NCBI GenBank assembly: GCA_028876495.1
Contig: JAGWRO010000097.1
Coordinates: forward strand, 29,757 to 93,756
Reading direction: 5' to 3'
Source: Bacteroidota bacterium
GTDB lineage: Bacteria; Bacteroidota; Bacteroidia; Chitinophagales; Chitinophagaceae
Length of the DNA: 64,000 nucleotides
Below the pieces are notes generated by a model, which saw only the letters and a program-made list of their open reading frames with translations, made no database searches and was not told the DNA's origin. Shown here piece after piece: positions 8,287-17,417 of this stretch; the first letter of the stretch is position 1; each line of letters begins with the position of its first letter. The translations under genes were made by a program, and so were the position numbers.

Positions 8287-8979
8287 CTAATCCAATCTCT
8301 TCACTTTTATATTTTTAAACCATATGGGAACGCCTGCATGTTTTCCCTGGAAACCGATATGCCCGTGCAGGGGAAGTGTTGCCATGGGATTACTGAGCCA
8401 TGAAGGAACCGCCGATCCGTCTGGATTGGTTTTGGCAGAGGTAAATTGACTCATGTCGCAGGTATTAACAAGCGTACCATTAAGTACCACCCATATTTTT
8501 CTCCCGATGCAGGTAATCGTATAATGGTTCCATTGCCCAGGGCGGTTTAAAGTTTTATTGGAAGCAGCCTGGTGGCCGAATATAGCCGCGCATTGCCATG
8601 TTGGCGCTGCGCTGCCCCATTCTTTACTATAGTCATCTGCTATTTGTATCTCTACTGAATGCGGTATCCAGTTCTTCATATCCGTAGCATGCACCATTAC
8701 ACCGCTATTGGTACCATCAGCATTCATAAAATCGAGGTCCAGAACAAAATTATCATATTCATCTTTACTCCAGATGGCTTCATCTTTAGTTGCCGTGATG
8801 ATACCTGCACTATCGCTCCAAACACCCGCAGGGTACAAAGCATTACTAAGATTTCTGTTAAACATGGTAATCCAACCCGGTCCCGAAGTATCGGGGTTAA
8901 TATAGGCAGTATCCTGTGCAAAGGAATGGATAGTGAGCAAACAAATGATTGCTGTCGCAAAAATCTTATAGGTTTTCAT
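8287..8979 (-). CDS. Secreted DUF1080 (3-keto-disaccharide hydrolase-like) protein
   Basis: The first 21 residues (MKTYKIFATAIICLLTIHSFA) form a signal peptide ending in SFAQ. The rest is a concanavalin-like DUF1080 domain: WSKDEYDNFVLDLDF, GVMVHATD, PGQWNHYTITCIGRKIWVVLNG and the closing IGFQGKHAGVPIWFKNIKVKRL. Family members have been linked to glycoside or 3-keto-sugar hydrolysis. It is shorter and more diverged than the second DUF1080 protein at 42530. A perfect 8-bp inverted repeat lies 34 nt upstream of its start. Confidence 0.85.
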   Translation of the reverse strand: MKTYKIFATAIICLLTIHSFAQDTAYINPDTSGPGWITMFNRNLSNALYPAGVWSDSAGIITATKDEAIWSKDEYDNFVLDLDFMNADGTNSGVMVHATDMKNWIPHSVEIQIADDYSKEWGSAAPTWQCAAIFGHQAASNKTLNRPGQWNHYTITCIGRKIWVVLNGTLVNTCDMSQFTSAKTNPDGSAVPSWLSNPMATLPLHGHIGFQGKHAGVPIWFKNIKVKRLD

Positions 8980-9012
8980 GAAATAAGAAGTATTAATGAT
9001 GAATTGTTTTAC

Positions 9013-9033
9013 TGATAATCTTGTTGATTATCA
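9013..9033 (-). promoter_or_regulatory. Operator-like inverted repeat upstream of DUF1080 gene
   Basis: TGATAATC-TTGTT-GATTATCA is a perfect 8-bp inverted repeat with a 5-nt spacer, 34 nt upstream of the start codon at 8979. On the gene strand it begins at a TTTTG that could serve as the -33 element, so a bound repressor would block the promoter. Confidence 0.4.
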
Positions 9034-9274
9034 AAAGTAATTGTAAATGTTTTAAATGCCTCGTTATAAACAAATTAAATGCATGATGCATAATTAAATG
9101 GAGTTTATAAGACAAACTTTTATATTTCAAACGGAAGAAGCAGGTTGACGGGATTAAGTGGCCTTGCCCAAAAGGTAATAAAACAATTTCCTGCGCAATT
9201 ATTTTTAAATTAATTCGTTTTACTATTTACAGTGCTTTCGGAAATTATTTTTTTTGATTAAAAAATCTCCTCCT

Positions 9275-9799
9275 ATGATCATCACCTTAATCTTTATTCT
9301 CTTCATCATTGGATTGCTCTTTTTTGGTTCCTTGTCTTTTATTTCAGTGTATGCTAAAAGAAAAAAAGAAAAGATGTTCCGGCAATTGAGCAGGGAAGGC
9401 ATAACCAATGGTCTTACATTTTGCAGCCAGGAAATCCTAGAGGATAAAGTGATTGGCATAGATGGTATTCACCGGAAAATCCTGATCCTTGAGCAAAAGA
9501 AAAACACTTACCAAACTTCGATCATCTCACTCGACGAAGTGCAACATTGCCAGCTTGTGGACGATGAAGTTGTTTTTCCTGATGATTGTAAAAATTTAGG
9601 CCAACAAATAAAAACCGGAGTTCTAGAACTTCAGTTTGAATTCAATAATCACCGCCAGGCTGCTTCTATCACCTTTGCTACTGGTTTAACCAACTCCAAA
9701 AGAGAGCTTGCCTTATTAAGAGCAAAAGCCGAATATTGGTGTGTGATGTTTTCTAAAATGCTGAACCAGCAGGTGAGTATAGGTAAAGCAGTTGCTTAA
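9275..9799 (+). CDS. Hypothetical single-span membrane protein
   Basis: The 174-residue product begins with one strong membrane helix (MIITLIFILFIIGLLFFGSLSFISVY) followed by a positive stretch (AKRKKEK), so the rest should be cytoplasmic. The soluble part contains IDGIHRKILILEQKKN and SLDEVQHCQLVDDE, reminiscent of small PH-like beta domains, but I do not recognise a named family. I chose the ATG at 9275; a TTG seven codons upstream (9254) is also in frame. It stands alone and is followed 86 nt later by a copy of the 30-nt element. Confidence 0.65.
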   Translation: MIITLIFILFIIGLLFFGSLSFISVYAKRKKEKMFRQLSREGITNGLTFCSQEILEDKVIGIDGIHRKILILEQKKNTYQTSIISLDEVQHCQLVDDEVVFPDDCKNLGQQIKTGVLELQFEFNNHRQAASITFATGLTNSKRELALLRAKAEYWCVMFSKMLNQQVSIGKAVA

Positions 9800-9885
9800 C
9801 TCCATTTTTTTGCCACGGATTTTCCTTAGAGATATTTTCAAATTAATATATTTTCTACGTACACAGAGGCCAACTTAAGCCTGAA

Positions 9886-9915
9886 TAAAAATCATGATTA
9901 TTTGTTGCTTTACTG
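9886..9915 (+). repeat. 30-nt dispersed 3'-end element
   Basis: TAAAAATC-ATGATT-ATTTGTTGCTTTACTG. It lies 86 nt downstream of the preceding plus-strand gene in the same orientation. Its inner AATCATGATT is a perfect palindrome. Confidence 0.7.
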
Positions 9916-10084
9916 CAAATGCAACTTTTCTTAATCTCTATCATAAACAAAGGAGATTATAACTTTTTTTTAAGTTCTTTTTGTCGTAAAAAACTATCAA
10001 TTCCTTTTCCTGCAATACCTGATTACAGTATCTTTGGTTTTCTGATTCTATAGATATTTACATTGCTTTAAAATAACGTTTCAC

Positions 10085-10453
10085 ATGGTTTTAATTATTC
10101 TGAATACTTTTTTTTGTCTTGCTTTTGCAGCATTCGCTTATGTAAACCTTAACGATAATGATGCATGGTTGTGGGTAACCATTTATATGGTGGCTTGTGT
10201 TTGTTGCGGGCTTGCAGTATTTCAAAAATATTTTCCAATGGTGTACCTTGTGGCTATTGGTTTTTATCTTCTATATGCTATTCGCCTTTTTTTTATCAAA
10301 GACGGTGTGAAAGATTGGATCGTAAAATATAACAAGCCAAGTATTGTAGAAAGTATGCAGGCAACTAAGCCTTACATTGAACAAACAAGGGAGTTTTTCG
10401 GTTTACTGATTATCAGTGCTGCATTGGCAATGAATTATTTTGTAGCCAGATAA
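10085..10453 (+). CDS. TMEM220-like membrane protein
   Basis: A 122-residue protein with four hydrophobic helices. The pattern AYVNLNDNDAWLWVTIYM near the N-terminus and a Pro/Tyr-containing third helix match the transmembrane 220 family. No function is established. It ends 23 nt before eboA and has the same orientation, so it is probably the first gene of the ebo transcript. A possible but poor promoter (TTTG at 10033, TATTTACA at 10055) precedes it. Confidence 0.75.
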   Translation: MVLIILNTFFCLAFAAFAYVNLNDNDAWLWVTIYMVACVCCGLAVFQKYFPMVYLVAIGFYLLYAIRLFFIKDGVKDWIVKYNKPSIVESMQATKPYIEQTREFFGLLIISAALAMNYFVAR

Positions 10454-10476
10454 CTTAAAAACGATAGCTGGTTATT

Positions 10477-11346
10477 ATGGACACAGAAACTACCAGGTCA
10501 CTTACTGAAGTGCTAACCTCAATCATTGAAAAAAAAGTTAACCAGGAAACCTGCCAATGGCTTCTTGATAAAGCTGCTCAGTCAGCAGATAAAAATAATA
10601 ATTACCAACTCAACCTCACCTTTACTTCCATACCCCGGCATACCGGAAAAGAAGAAATAGTTTTAGAAGAACCGGATGAAAAAAAGATCAATTCATTATT
10701 ACCCGGCTTTACTGTTGAAGGTTGGACTGTAGACAGATTATGCAGGGTATGGTTATTAATGCAATTAGACAGTAGCGATAAAGAAGCTTATATAAACCGT
10801 ATCGAAAATCTGTTTCCGCAGGCGGAGATGAATGAACTGGTAGCGCTTTATTCTGCCCTACCCGTTCTTACCTACCCTGAAGCATGGAGATTACGTTGTG
10901 CCGAAGGTATCAGAAGCAATATTGGAATTGTTTTAGACGCCATCATGTATCATAATCCTTTTCCTGCCAAATACCTGGACGAAGGGGCGTGGAATCAATT
11001 GGTGCTTAAAGCTTTTTTTACTGATAAAAACATGAACTACATTGAAGGTTTGGATGAAAGATCAAACCAGCATTTAGCCAATACGCTTTTTGACTATGTA
11101 GAAGAACGCTGGGCCGCAGGCCGCACAACGAGTCCGCAGATATGGCGCTTAACAGGAAAGTATATGGATGGATCGCATTTTTACATGCTGGACAAATTAA
11201 TGAACGAAGGAAATGAAACCAATCAACAGGCCGGTGCTCTTGCTTTAAGCGACTGCTCATTTGAAAAAGCGGCTACCGTATTGGACCAATATCCGGATCT
11301 TAAAACAGCTATTGAGCAAAGAAAATTGACCTGGCAAATGTTATAA
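10477..11346 (+). CDS. eboA: EboA family protein
   Basis: The 289-residue soluble protein matches EboA in length and in the segments YSALPVLTYPEAWRLRCAEGIRSN, AIMYHNPFPAKYLDEGAWNQLVLKAFF and VEERWAAGRT. It looks all-helical, with no catalytic motif. In the ebo clusters known from cyanobacteria, Pseudomonas and algae it opens the operon. Cluster members have been shown in Nostoc to be needed for moving a scytonemin monomer to the periplasm. The identity is supported by the five following genes occurring in the standard order. Confidence 0.9.
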   Translation: MDTETTRSLTEVLTSIIEKKVNQETCQWLLDKAAQSADKNNNYQLNLTFTSIPRHTGKEEIVLEEPDEKKINSLLPGFTVEGWTVDRLCRVWLLMQLDSSDKEAYINRIENLFPQAEMNELVALYSALPVLTYPEAWRLRCAEGIRSNIGIVLDAIMYHNPFPAKYLDEGAWNQLVLKAFFTDKNMNYIEGLDERSNQHLANTLFDYVEERWAAGRTTSPQIWRLTGKYMDGSHFYMLDKLMNEGNETNQQAGALALSDCSFEKAATVLDQYPDLKTAIEQRKLTWQML

Positions 11347-11374
11347 AAAGTAATTATTAAATAAATTTAAAATT

Positions 11375-12358
11375 ATGTGTTGCAGCAATGAAGAGCATGC
11401 CGGAATGGAAGCAGAAAAGCTAACGGCAGCCGACCTGGAGGTTATAAAAGGAATGCATTTTTTTGATCCGCATATTCATATGGTTTCACGAACCACCGAT
11501 GATTACCAGGCGATGGCTGATGCAGGCGTGGTTGCTGTTATTGAACCCGCCTTCTGGCTTGGGCAACCACGTACGGGTGTAGATAGTTTTAGAGATTATT
11601 ATAGCAGTCTTATTGGTTGGGAAAGATTTCGTGCGTCACAGTTTGGTATTAAACATTATTGTACCATCGGGTTAAACTCACGTGAAGCCAATAATGAAAA
11701 ACTGGCTGAGCAGGTAATGGAAATACTTCCCTTATTCGTATATAAAGAAGGTGTAGTTGGGGTTGGAGAAATCGGGTTTGATGACCAGACTCCAGCTGAA
11801 GAAAAATATTACAGACTGCAACTGGAACTTGCAAAAGAAGCACACTTGCCCGTGCAAATTCATACACCGCACCGTGATAAAAAGAAGGGAACACAACGTA
11901 GTATGGATATTGCAATTGAACAAGGGCTGGATCCCTATTCGGTTATAGTTGATCATAACAATGAAGAAACAGTTAAAGAAGTGCTAGACAGAGGATTTTG
12001 GGCAGCTTTTACTATTTATCCTTTTACCAAAATGGGCAATGAGCGTATGGTTGAAATGGTGAAGCAATATGGCACTGAGCGTATCATGATCAATTCTGCT
12101 GCTGATTGGGGGATCAGTGATCCTTTAGCGGTTCCTAAAACAGCCGCTTTAATGAAAATCAGGGGCATTGAAATAAAGGATATAGAATTAGTTTGCTACC
12201 GTAATGCTATCACTGCATTCGGACAAAGCGGGCAAATCCTGGAATCGGATTTTCAGGAAGTTAAAAATATTGATCAATCCAAAAAGTTCCAGGGCAATAC
12301 CGTTCTTCGCGGAGGGCAGGCGCCACGCATTAATAAAGGGTCTCTAATCATCAGTTAA
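11375..12358 (+). CDS. eboB: EboB, TatD-like metal-dependent hydrolase
   Basis: A 327-residue amidohydrolase-fold protein. Metal-binding motifs are visible: FFDPHIHM (HxH), the Glu of GVGEIGFD, VQIHTPHRDK, VDHNNEE and NSAADWG (late Asp). It is the TatD-like member of the ebo cluster; the substrate is unknown. It starts 28 nt after eboA and ends 10 nt before eboC. The start MCCSNEEHAG contains two adjacent Cys; it is not a lipobox because no hydrophobic stretch precedes it. Confidence 0.9.
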   Translation: MCCSNEEHAGMEAEKLTAADLEVIKGMHFFDPHIHMVSRTTDDYQAMADAGVVAVIEPAFWLGQPRTGVDSFRDYYSSLIGWERFRASQFGIKHYCTIGLNSREANNEKLAEQVMEILPLFVYKEGVVGVGEIGFDDQTPAEEKYYRLQLELAKEAHLPVQIHTPHRDKKKGTQRSMDIAIEQGLDPYSVIVDHNNEETVKEVLDRGFWAAFTIYPFTKMGNERMVEMVKQYGTERIMINSAADWGISDPLAVPKTAALMKIRGIEIKDIELVCYRNAITAFGQSGQILESDFQEVKNIDQSKKFQGNTVLRGGQAPRINKGSLIIS

Positions 12359-12368
12359 TTTTTATGAA

Positions 12369-13259
12369 TTGAAAAAAGGCAAAGGTTTTCTGCAACTAAT
12401 GAGGCCCGCCAATATAATCACCTCTATTGCTGATGTACTGGCCGGTATCGCTATATCAGGGTATCTGGCCAATGCAAATCTCTCTCAAAATTATCTTTCC
12501 CCCATCTTTCTTTTAATCATTTCCACTATAGGTTTGTATGGAGGTGGGGTGGTTTTTAATGATGTATTTGATGCAGAACTCGACAAGATAGAAAGACCTG
12601 AAAGGCCAATTCCTAAGGGAATTATATCTATAAAGGAAGCATCGTTCCTGGGGATTATTTTATTATTGGCAGGAATAATTTCAGCCGCAATGGTAAGCCT
12701 GCTCTCAGGAGTACTTGCCTTATCAATTGCAGTTGCTTCTCTTATTTATGATAAGTGGTCAAAACACAATGCATTTGCCGGCCCTTTAAATATGGGATTA
12801 TGTCGTGGTTTAAATCTCTTATTAGGAATCAGTATTATTGTTTCTTCCGTTGCTGCCTGGTGGTTTTTAGCGATAGTACCCGTTATTTATATAGCTGCTA
12901 TCACTATGGTCAGCAGGGGCGAAGTACATGGCGGCAGTAAAAACATTTTATATGCTGCTGCCTTCTTTTACTGTATAGTGATTGGTGGCATTCTCTTTTT
13001 ATCAACCCAAAGAAATATGCTGTGGTGGGCCATTATTTTTCTACTTCCTTTTTCGTGGATGATTTTTTCAGCCTTAATAAGAGCGATTCGGCTACCCACT
13101 CCCAAAAATATCGGGAAGGCAGTGAAAGCCGGGGTTATTGCTTTGATTTTAATGAATGCTTCGTGGGCGGCAGCATTTGGTGCCATCAGTCTTGCTTTCT
13201 TAATCTTACTTTTGTTACCGGTTTCTTTATGGCTGGCAAAAATTTTTGCAGTTACATAA
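12369..13259 (+). CDS. eboC: EboC, UbiA-like prenyltransferase-fold membrane protein
   Basis: A 296-residue protein with eight or nine membrane spans. The UbiA-type Asp-rich motif NDVFDAELDKIERPERPIPKG is present, and a second loop carries SLIYDKWSKHN. It belongs to the UbiA superfamily, which transfers prenyl groups to aromatic acceptors at the membrane, and is placed by position as EboC. The start is TTG at 12369: the nearby ATG at 12364 is in a different frame and meets TGA after one codon. The intergenic gap from eboB is 10 nt. Confidence 0.9.
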   Translation: MKKGKGFLQLMRPANIITSIADVLAGIAISGYLANANLSQNYLSPIFLLIISTIGLYGGGVVFNDVFDAELDKIERPERPIPKGIISIKEASFLGIILLLAGIISAAMVSLLSGVLALSIAVASLIYDKWSKHNAFAGPLNMGLCRGLNLLLGISIIVSSVAAWWFLAIVPVIYIAAITMVSRGEVHGGSKNILYAAAFFYCIVIGGILFLSTQRNMLWWAIIFLLPFSWMIFSALIRAIRLPTPKNIGKAVKAGVIALILMNASWAAAFGAISLAFLILLLLPVSLWLAKIFAVT

Positions 13260-13314
13260 CGGAGTTGTTTTAATTTTTCAGAAAATTTTATATCCTTTTT
13301 AAGTACTTTGTTAT

Positions 13315-14490
13315 ATGAATTACCTGGAGCAGTCATTTAGCGTGCATTTTGATTACAAGGTTTATTTTACCAGCGGCATTTTTGATATTTCCAATAAGGA
13401 TTTTGAAAATTTCTTAAGAGAACGAACTGTTCCTTCAACTACTCAAAAAATTCTTTTTGTTATTGACGAGGGGGTTCTTAATACGCATCCGGAATTGACC
13501 GATCAAATCAGGTCTTATTTTAAAAATAATGTTTCCATGTCATTGGTAGAAGAGATGATTGTAATACCTGGCGGAGAGGAGGCAAAGAATCATTCCATGC
13601 ATTTTGATTCGATAATTAAAGCCATTGATGTAAATGCAATTGACCGCCATTCTTACGTGGCAGCCATTGGTGGCGGTTCGGTTCTGGATCTTGCCGGGTT
13701 TGCTTCTGCAGTCGCTCACAGGGGCATAAAACACATACGTATTCCCACCACGGTTTTATCTCAAAATGATTCAGGTGTTGGGGTGAAGAACGGAATCAAT
13801 TTTAAAGGTAAAAAAAATTTTATTGGCAATTTCGCGCCTCCTGTTGCGGTATTTAATGATGATCGTTTTTTAGAAACACTGAGCGAAAGAGATTGGCGTT
13901 CAGGAATTGCCGAGGCCATAAAAGTAGGATTAATCAAGGATGCTAATTTCTATTGCTGGATTGAGGAAAACGTTGAAAAATTAGTACAAAGGGATCGTGA
14001 AACAATGAATTATTTAATCCGCCGTTGTGCCGCATTGCACCTTCAACATATTGCTTCCGGCGACCCTTTTGAACTTGGCTCATCCCGACCTTTGGATTTC
14101 GGCCACTGGAGTGCACACAAACTGGAACAATTATCCGGCTTTAAAATTTTACATGGAGAAGCCGTGGCCATGGGCATCGCATTGGATACAATTTATTCGG
14201 CTTTATCAGGCCACTTATTGATGGAAAAGGCTGAAAGAATAATCGAACTTTTAATAAAATTCGGTTTTGAAATTACCAATCCTTTGTTAGAGATTCAGGA
14301 TGAAAACAGTGAAATATTAAAAGGCTTACAGGAATTTCGCGAACACCTGGGAGGACAATTAACTCTGATGTTACTGGCTGATATTGGGATCGGAGAAGAA
14401 GTTCACGATCTGAATTTCCTTTTGCTCAAACAAGCTTCAAAAAAGCTGGAGAGTTATCAACACCAAATGATAGACAATATAAAAAATTAA
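13315..14490 (+). CDS. eboD: EboD, 3-dehydroquinate synthase-like protein
   Basis: A 391-residue member of the 3-dehydroquinate synthase/sugar-phosphate cyclase fold. NAD-binding GGGSVLDLAGFASAV, the PTTVLSQNDSGVGVKNGIN segment, the metal-site Glu of GIAEAIKVG and the His of LDFGHWSAHKLE and ILHGEAVAMG are visible. These agree with a working metal-dependent cyclase. The normal AroB order GDGVVGD-type sequence is altered. This copy belongs to the ebo cluster, so I do not assign it to the shikimate pathway. It is followed 9 nt later by eboE. Confidence 0.9.
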   Translation: MNYLEQSFSVHFDYKVYFTSGIFDISNKDFENFLRERTVPSTTQKILFVIDEGVLNTHPELTDQIRSYFKNNVSMSLVEEMIVIPGGEEAKNHSMHFDSIIKAIDVNAIDRHSYVAAIGGGSVLDLAGFASAVAHRGIKHIRIPTTVLSQNDSGVGVKNGINFKGKKNFIGNFAPPVAVFNDDRFLETLSERDWRSGIAEAIKVGLIKDANFYCWIEENVEKLVQRDRETMNYLIRRCAALHLQHIASGDPFELGSSRPLDFGHWSAHKLEQLSGFKILHGEAVAMGIALDTIYSALSGHLLMEKAERIIELLIKFGFEITNPLLEIQDENSEILKGLQEFREHLGGQLTLMLLADIGIGEEVHDLNFLLLKQASKKLESYQHQMIDNIKN

Positions 14491-14499
14491 AGAAAAAGT

Positions 14500-15705
14500 A
14501 TGTTTACTGTAGCAGGCCATTTAACGTACTGTACTAATATTCACCAGGGAGAAAACTGGAAAGATCATTTTGCCTCCATCAAAAGTAATTTCCCTTCTAT
14601 AAAAGAAAATATCTCACCCAATAATCCTATGGGCATTGGATTACGCTTATCTAATGAAGCAAGTCTCGAACTAATCAAAAAAGAAAATCTTTCAGAATTT
14701 AAAGAATGGCTTAAAGCACAACATGCTTATGTTTTTACCATGAACGGTTTTCCTTATGGGGGATTTCATAACACCATTGTAAAAGACCAGGTACATACGC
14801 CCGACTGGACTACTGCCGAAAGAGTGGATTACACAATTCGTTTATTCCATATTTTATCAGCTTTATTGCCTGCTAACATGGATGGTGGTGTATCAACTTC
14901 TCCATTGAGCTACAGGCTTTGGTTTACAACAAAAGAAAGCCTGGATAATTGCAGGGAAACGGCTACCAAAAATGTAATTCATGTGATTGAAAATCTTATA
15001 CTGATTCATAAATCAACAGGAAAATTATTGCACCTTGATATAGAGCCGGAGCCCGATGGATTATTGGAGACAGGGGAAGAATTTTTAGATTGGTTTGAAA
15101 ATGATTTACTTCGTTTAGGCGTGCCTGTTATAAAAGAAAAACTTAAAATTTCAGGTCAACATGCTGAAGATTTAATAAAAGAACATTTGCGTTTATGCTA
15201 TGACGTATGCCATTTTGCAATCGGATACGAACCTCATAAAAAAATCATCATCGAGGTGCTGAAACGGGGAATAAAGATTGGCAAAATTCAGATTAGTGCA
15301 GCCCTGAAATCAAAAATGGATTTAAATAATAGAAACGGCATTAAGCAAAGTTTTGAAAATTTCAATGAGCCCACTTACCTGCACCAGGTAGTGGCAAAAA
15401 CCACCGATGGAAAATTATTGAGATATCCTGATCTGCCGCAAGCGATAAAACAAATACATAATCCTGTGTTTACAGAATGGCGTGCCCATTTTCATGTACC
15501 TATATTTACCGAAAAATTTGATTTATTATTTTCCACACAAGATGAAATAAAAGAAATGCTGTCACTTCAAAAAAGTAGCCCTTTTACCAACCATCTTGAA
15601 GTGGAAACTTATACCTGGGACGTACTTCCATCAGAATTAAAATTACCCATTCAGGATTCCATTTCCAGGGAAATGCAATGGGTTACGCAAATACTGAACA
15701 ATTGA
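14500..15705 (+). CDS. eboE: EboE, metabolite traffic TIM-barrel protein
   Basis: The 401-residue protein opens with AGHLTYCTNIHQGENW and has the TIM-barrel features of the xylose-isomerase-like family: NGFPYGGFH, LHLDIEPEPDGLLE, LCYDVCHFAIGYE and WRAHFHVPIF. Conserved Glu, Asp and His in these segments could bind a divalent metal. The position between eboD and eboF and the length match EboE. Its reaction is unknown. Confidence 0.9.
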   Translation: MFTVAGHLTYCTNIHQGENWKDHFASIKSNFPSIKENISPNNPMGIGLRLSNEASLELIKKENLSEFKEWLKAQHAYVFTMNGFPYGGFHNTIVKDQVHTPDWTTAERVDYTIRLFHILSALLPANMDGGVSTSPLSYRLWFTTKESLDNCRETATKNVIHVIENLILIHKSTGKLLHLDIEPEPDGLLETGEEFLDWFENDLLRLGVPVIKEKLKISGQHAEDLIKEHLRLCYDVCHFAIGYEPHKKIIIEVLKRGIKIGKIQISAALKSKMDLNNRNGIKQSFENFNEPTYLHQVVAKTTDGKLLRYPDLPQAIKQIHNPVFTEWRAHFHVPIFTEKFDLLFSTQDEIKEMLSLQKSSPFTNHLEVETYTWDVLPSELKLPIQDSISREMQWVTQILNN

Positions 15706-15731
15706 TTTGTTTAAAACTGAAAGAAACGTAA

Positions 15732-17078
15732 ATGAAAAAAACTGTTGTAATTGATGTAGTAGGCCTTTCTTCATCGTTAATAGGAGCACATACTCCTTTT
15801 TTGCAAAAATATATTTCTAATAAAAATCTTAGTTTGATAGAACCGATGTTGCCGGCTGTAACAACGGCTGTGCAATCAACTTACGTTACAGGCAAATGGC
15901 CTTCGGAACATGGAATTGTTGGTAATGGCTGGTACGACAGGGAAGATGGTGAAGTAAAATTTTGGAAGCAATCGAATAAACTGGTTCACGCAGAAATGAT
16001 TTGGGAAAAGGCAAAAAAAGAAGATCCTTCTTTTACCTGTTCTAAAATGTTCTGGTGGTACAATATGTATTCATCCGCTGATTTTGCTGTTACGCCGAGG
16101 CCAAATTACCTGGCAGATGGAAGAAAAATACCCGACTGTTATTCTCATCCTGCGGAGTTGCGGGACAGGCTTCAAAAAGAATTGGGCCAATTCCCTTTGT
16201 TCCAGTTCTGGGGGCCGGGCGCTAACATAAAATCCACTCAATGGATAGCCGATGCTTCCATATTAACTGATCAATGGCACAATCCGACTCTTTCATTAAT
16301 TTATCTTCCGCATCTTGATTATTGCCTTCAGAAATTCGGACCTGATTTAAGCAGGATTTCCAAAGACCTGAACGAGATAGACGCGGTGTTAGCGCAACTC
16401 GTCAGTTATTATGAAAAGAAAGATACAGAAATTATTATTCTTTCTGAATATGGCATAGGCGCGGTAAACAATCCCATACATTTAAATCGTTTGTTCAGGG
16501 AAAATAATTTACTGCAGATACGTGTAGAAAGAGGTTTGGAATTATTGGATCCAGGCGCTTCAAAAGCCTTTGTGGTAGCAGATCATCAAATTGCGCATGT
16601 TTATATCAATGATAATTCTGTAACTGACAAAGTGAGGAATCTTTTGGAAAAAGTTCCGGGGATAGAGCTGATTTTAGATAAAACGGCGCAAAGTAATTAT
16701 CATATTGATCATGAACGTAGTGGCGACCTCGTATTAATGGCCGATCAGCAAAGTTGGTTTACTTATTATTTTTGGCTGGATGATGCCGTTGCTCCGGATT
16801 ATGCGCGGGTAGTAGATATTCATAAAAAACCGGGGTACGATCCTGTTGAAATGTTCATGACTTCAAAACTACGGGCAGGCTATAAACTATTGAGGAAGAA
16901 AGCAGGATTTCGATATGTAATGGACGTAATCCCTTTAGACGCAACGCTGGTAAAAGGTTCGCACGGAAGAACAGGAACTCCTGCAGAACTTCACCCAATT
17001 ATTATTACCAACAATCCTTTAGGCAAAAATATTTTTGCAACAGAGGTACAAGCAATTATTTGGAACACTCTTTTTTGA
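15732..17078 (+). CDS. eboF: EboF, alkaline phosphatase-superfamily phosphodiesterase/pyrophosphatase
   Basis: A 448-residue protein of the nucleotide pyrophosphatase/phosphodiesterase family. The Thr-containing PAVTTAVQSTYVTGKWPSEHG segment holds the nucleophile. HLDYCLQKFGPD, SEYGIG, VADHQIAHVY and KGSHGRTGTP supply the other metal ligands. No signal peptide is seen, so it appears cytoplasmic. It closes the ebo cluster, 26 nt after eboE. Confidence 0.88.
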   Translation: MKKTVVIDVVGLSSSLIGAHTPFLQKYISNKNLSLIEPMLPAVTTAVQSTYVTGKWPSEHGIVGNGWYDREDGEVKFWKQSNKLVHAEMIWEKAKKEDPSFTCSKMFWWYNMYSSADFAVTPRPNYLADGRKIPDCYSHPAELRDRLQKELGQFPLFQFWGPGANIKSTQWIADASILTDQWHNPTLSLIYLPHLDYCLQKFGPDLSRISKDLNEIDAVLAQLVSYYEKKDTEIIILSEYGIGAVNNPIHLNRLFRENNLLQIRVERGLELLDPGASKAFVVADHQIAHVYINDNSVTDKVRNLLEKVPGIELILDKTAQSNYHIDHERSGDLVLMADQQSWFTYYFWLDDAVAPDYARVVDIHKKPGYDPVEMFMTSKLRAGYKLLRKKAGFRYVMDVIPLDATLVKGSHGRTGTPAELHPIIITNNPLGKNIFATEVQAIIWNTLF

Positions 17079-17180
17079 GTTAGGAATAATATTTGATTAC
17101 AATAACAGGCGCTTTGTAACGTTTTTATTGGGTGATCCGGATTAATTGATTCTTCAATCCGGCACATTAAACTCTATAAT

Positions 17181-17315
17181 ATGAAAACCATTTTAAAACT
17201 TTTTTTAGTTGTCTTAGGATTCTTAACCATTTTATCAGGTTGTAGCGGATCAAAATATGCCTCAGGCGCACAACACAACCGCGGAGTAAATAACAGCCAT
17301 TACAGCGGGTATTAA
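17181..17315 (+). CDS. Small lipoprotein (44 aa)
   Basis: The short ORF starts MKTILKLFLVVLGFLTILSGC. That is a signal sequence with the lipobox LSGC (acylated Cys at residue 21), followed by 23 polar residues ending NNSHYSGY. It would be an outer- or inner-membrane lipid-anchored peptide. No family is recognised. It lies 102 nt after eboF in the same orientation and is followed 24 nt later by a copy of the 30-nt element. Confidence 0.6.
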   Translation: MKTILKLFLVVLGFLTILSGCSGSKYASGAQHNRGVNNSHYSGY

Positions 17316-17339
17316 TTTATTTTTCGCTTTTTTGGTAAA

Positions 17340-17369
17340 TAAAAATCCTTCGAATTTGTTAGTTTACTG
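17340..17369 (+). repeat. 30-nt dispersed 3'-end element
   Basis: TAAAAATC-CTTCGA-ATTTGTTAGTTTACTG, the cleanest copy. It lies 24 nt downstream of the small lipoprotein gene in the same orientation. Confidence 0.75.
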
Positions 17370-17417
17370 ATAACAGAAAGGTGGAACAACACAATTCTTT
17401 ATCTTGCCGCTAAAAAA

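Noticed and set aside
10033..10062. Promoter for TMEM220-ebo (TTTG ... TATTTACA)
   Set aside because: The -7 half misses the TTTG core and the alternative TACATTG is one base short. Too weak to list as a feature.
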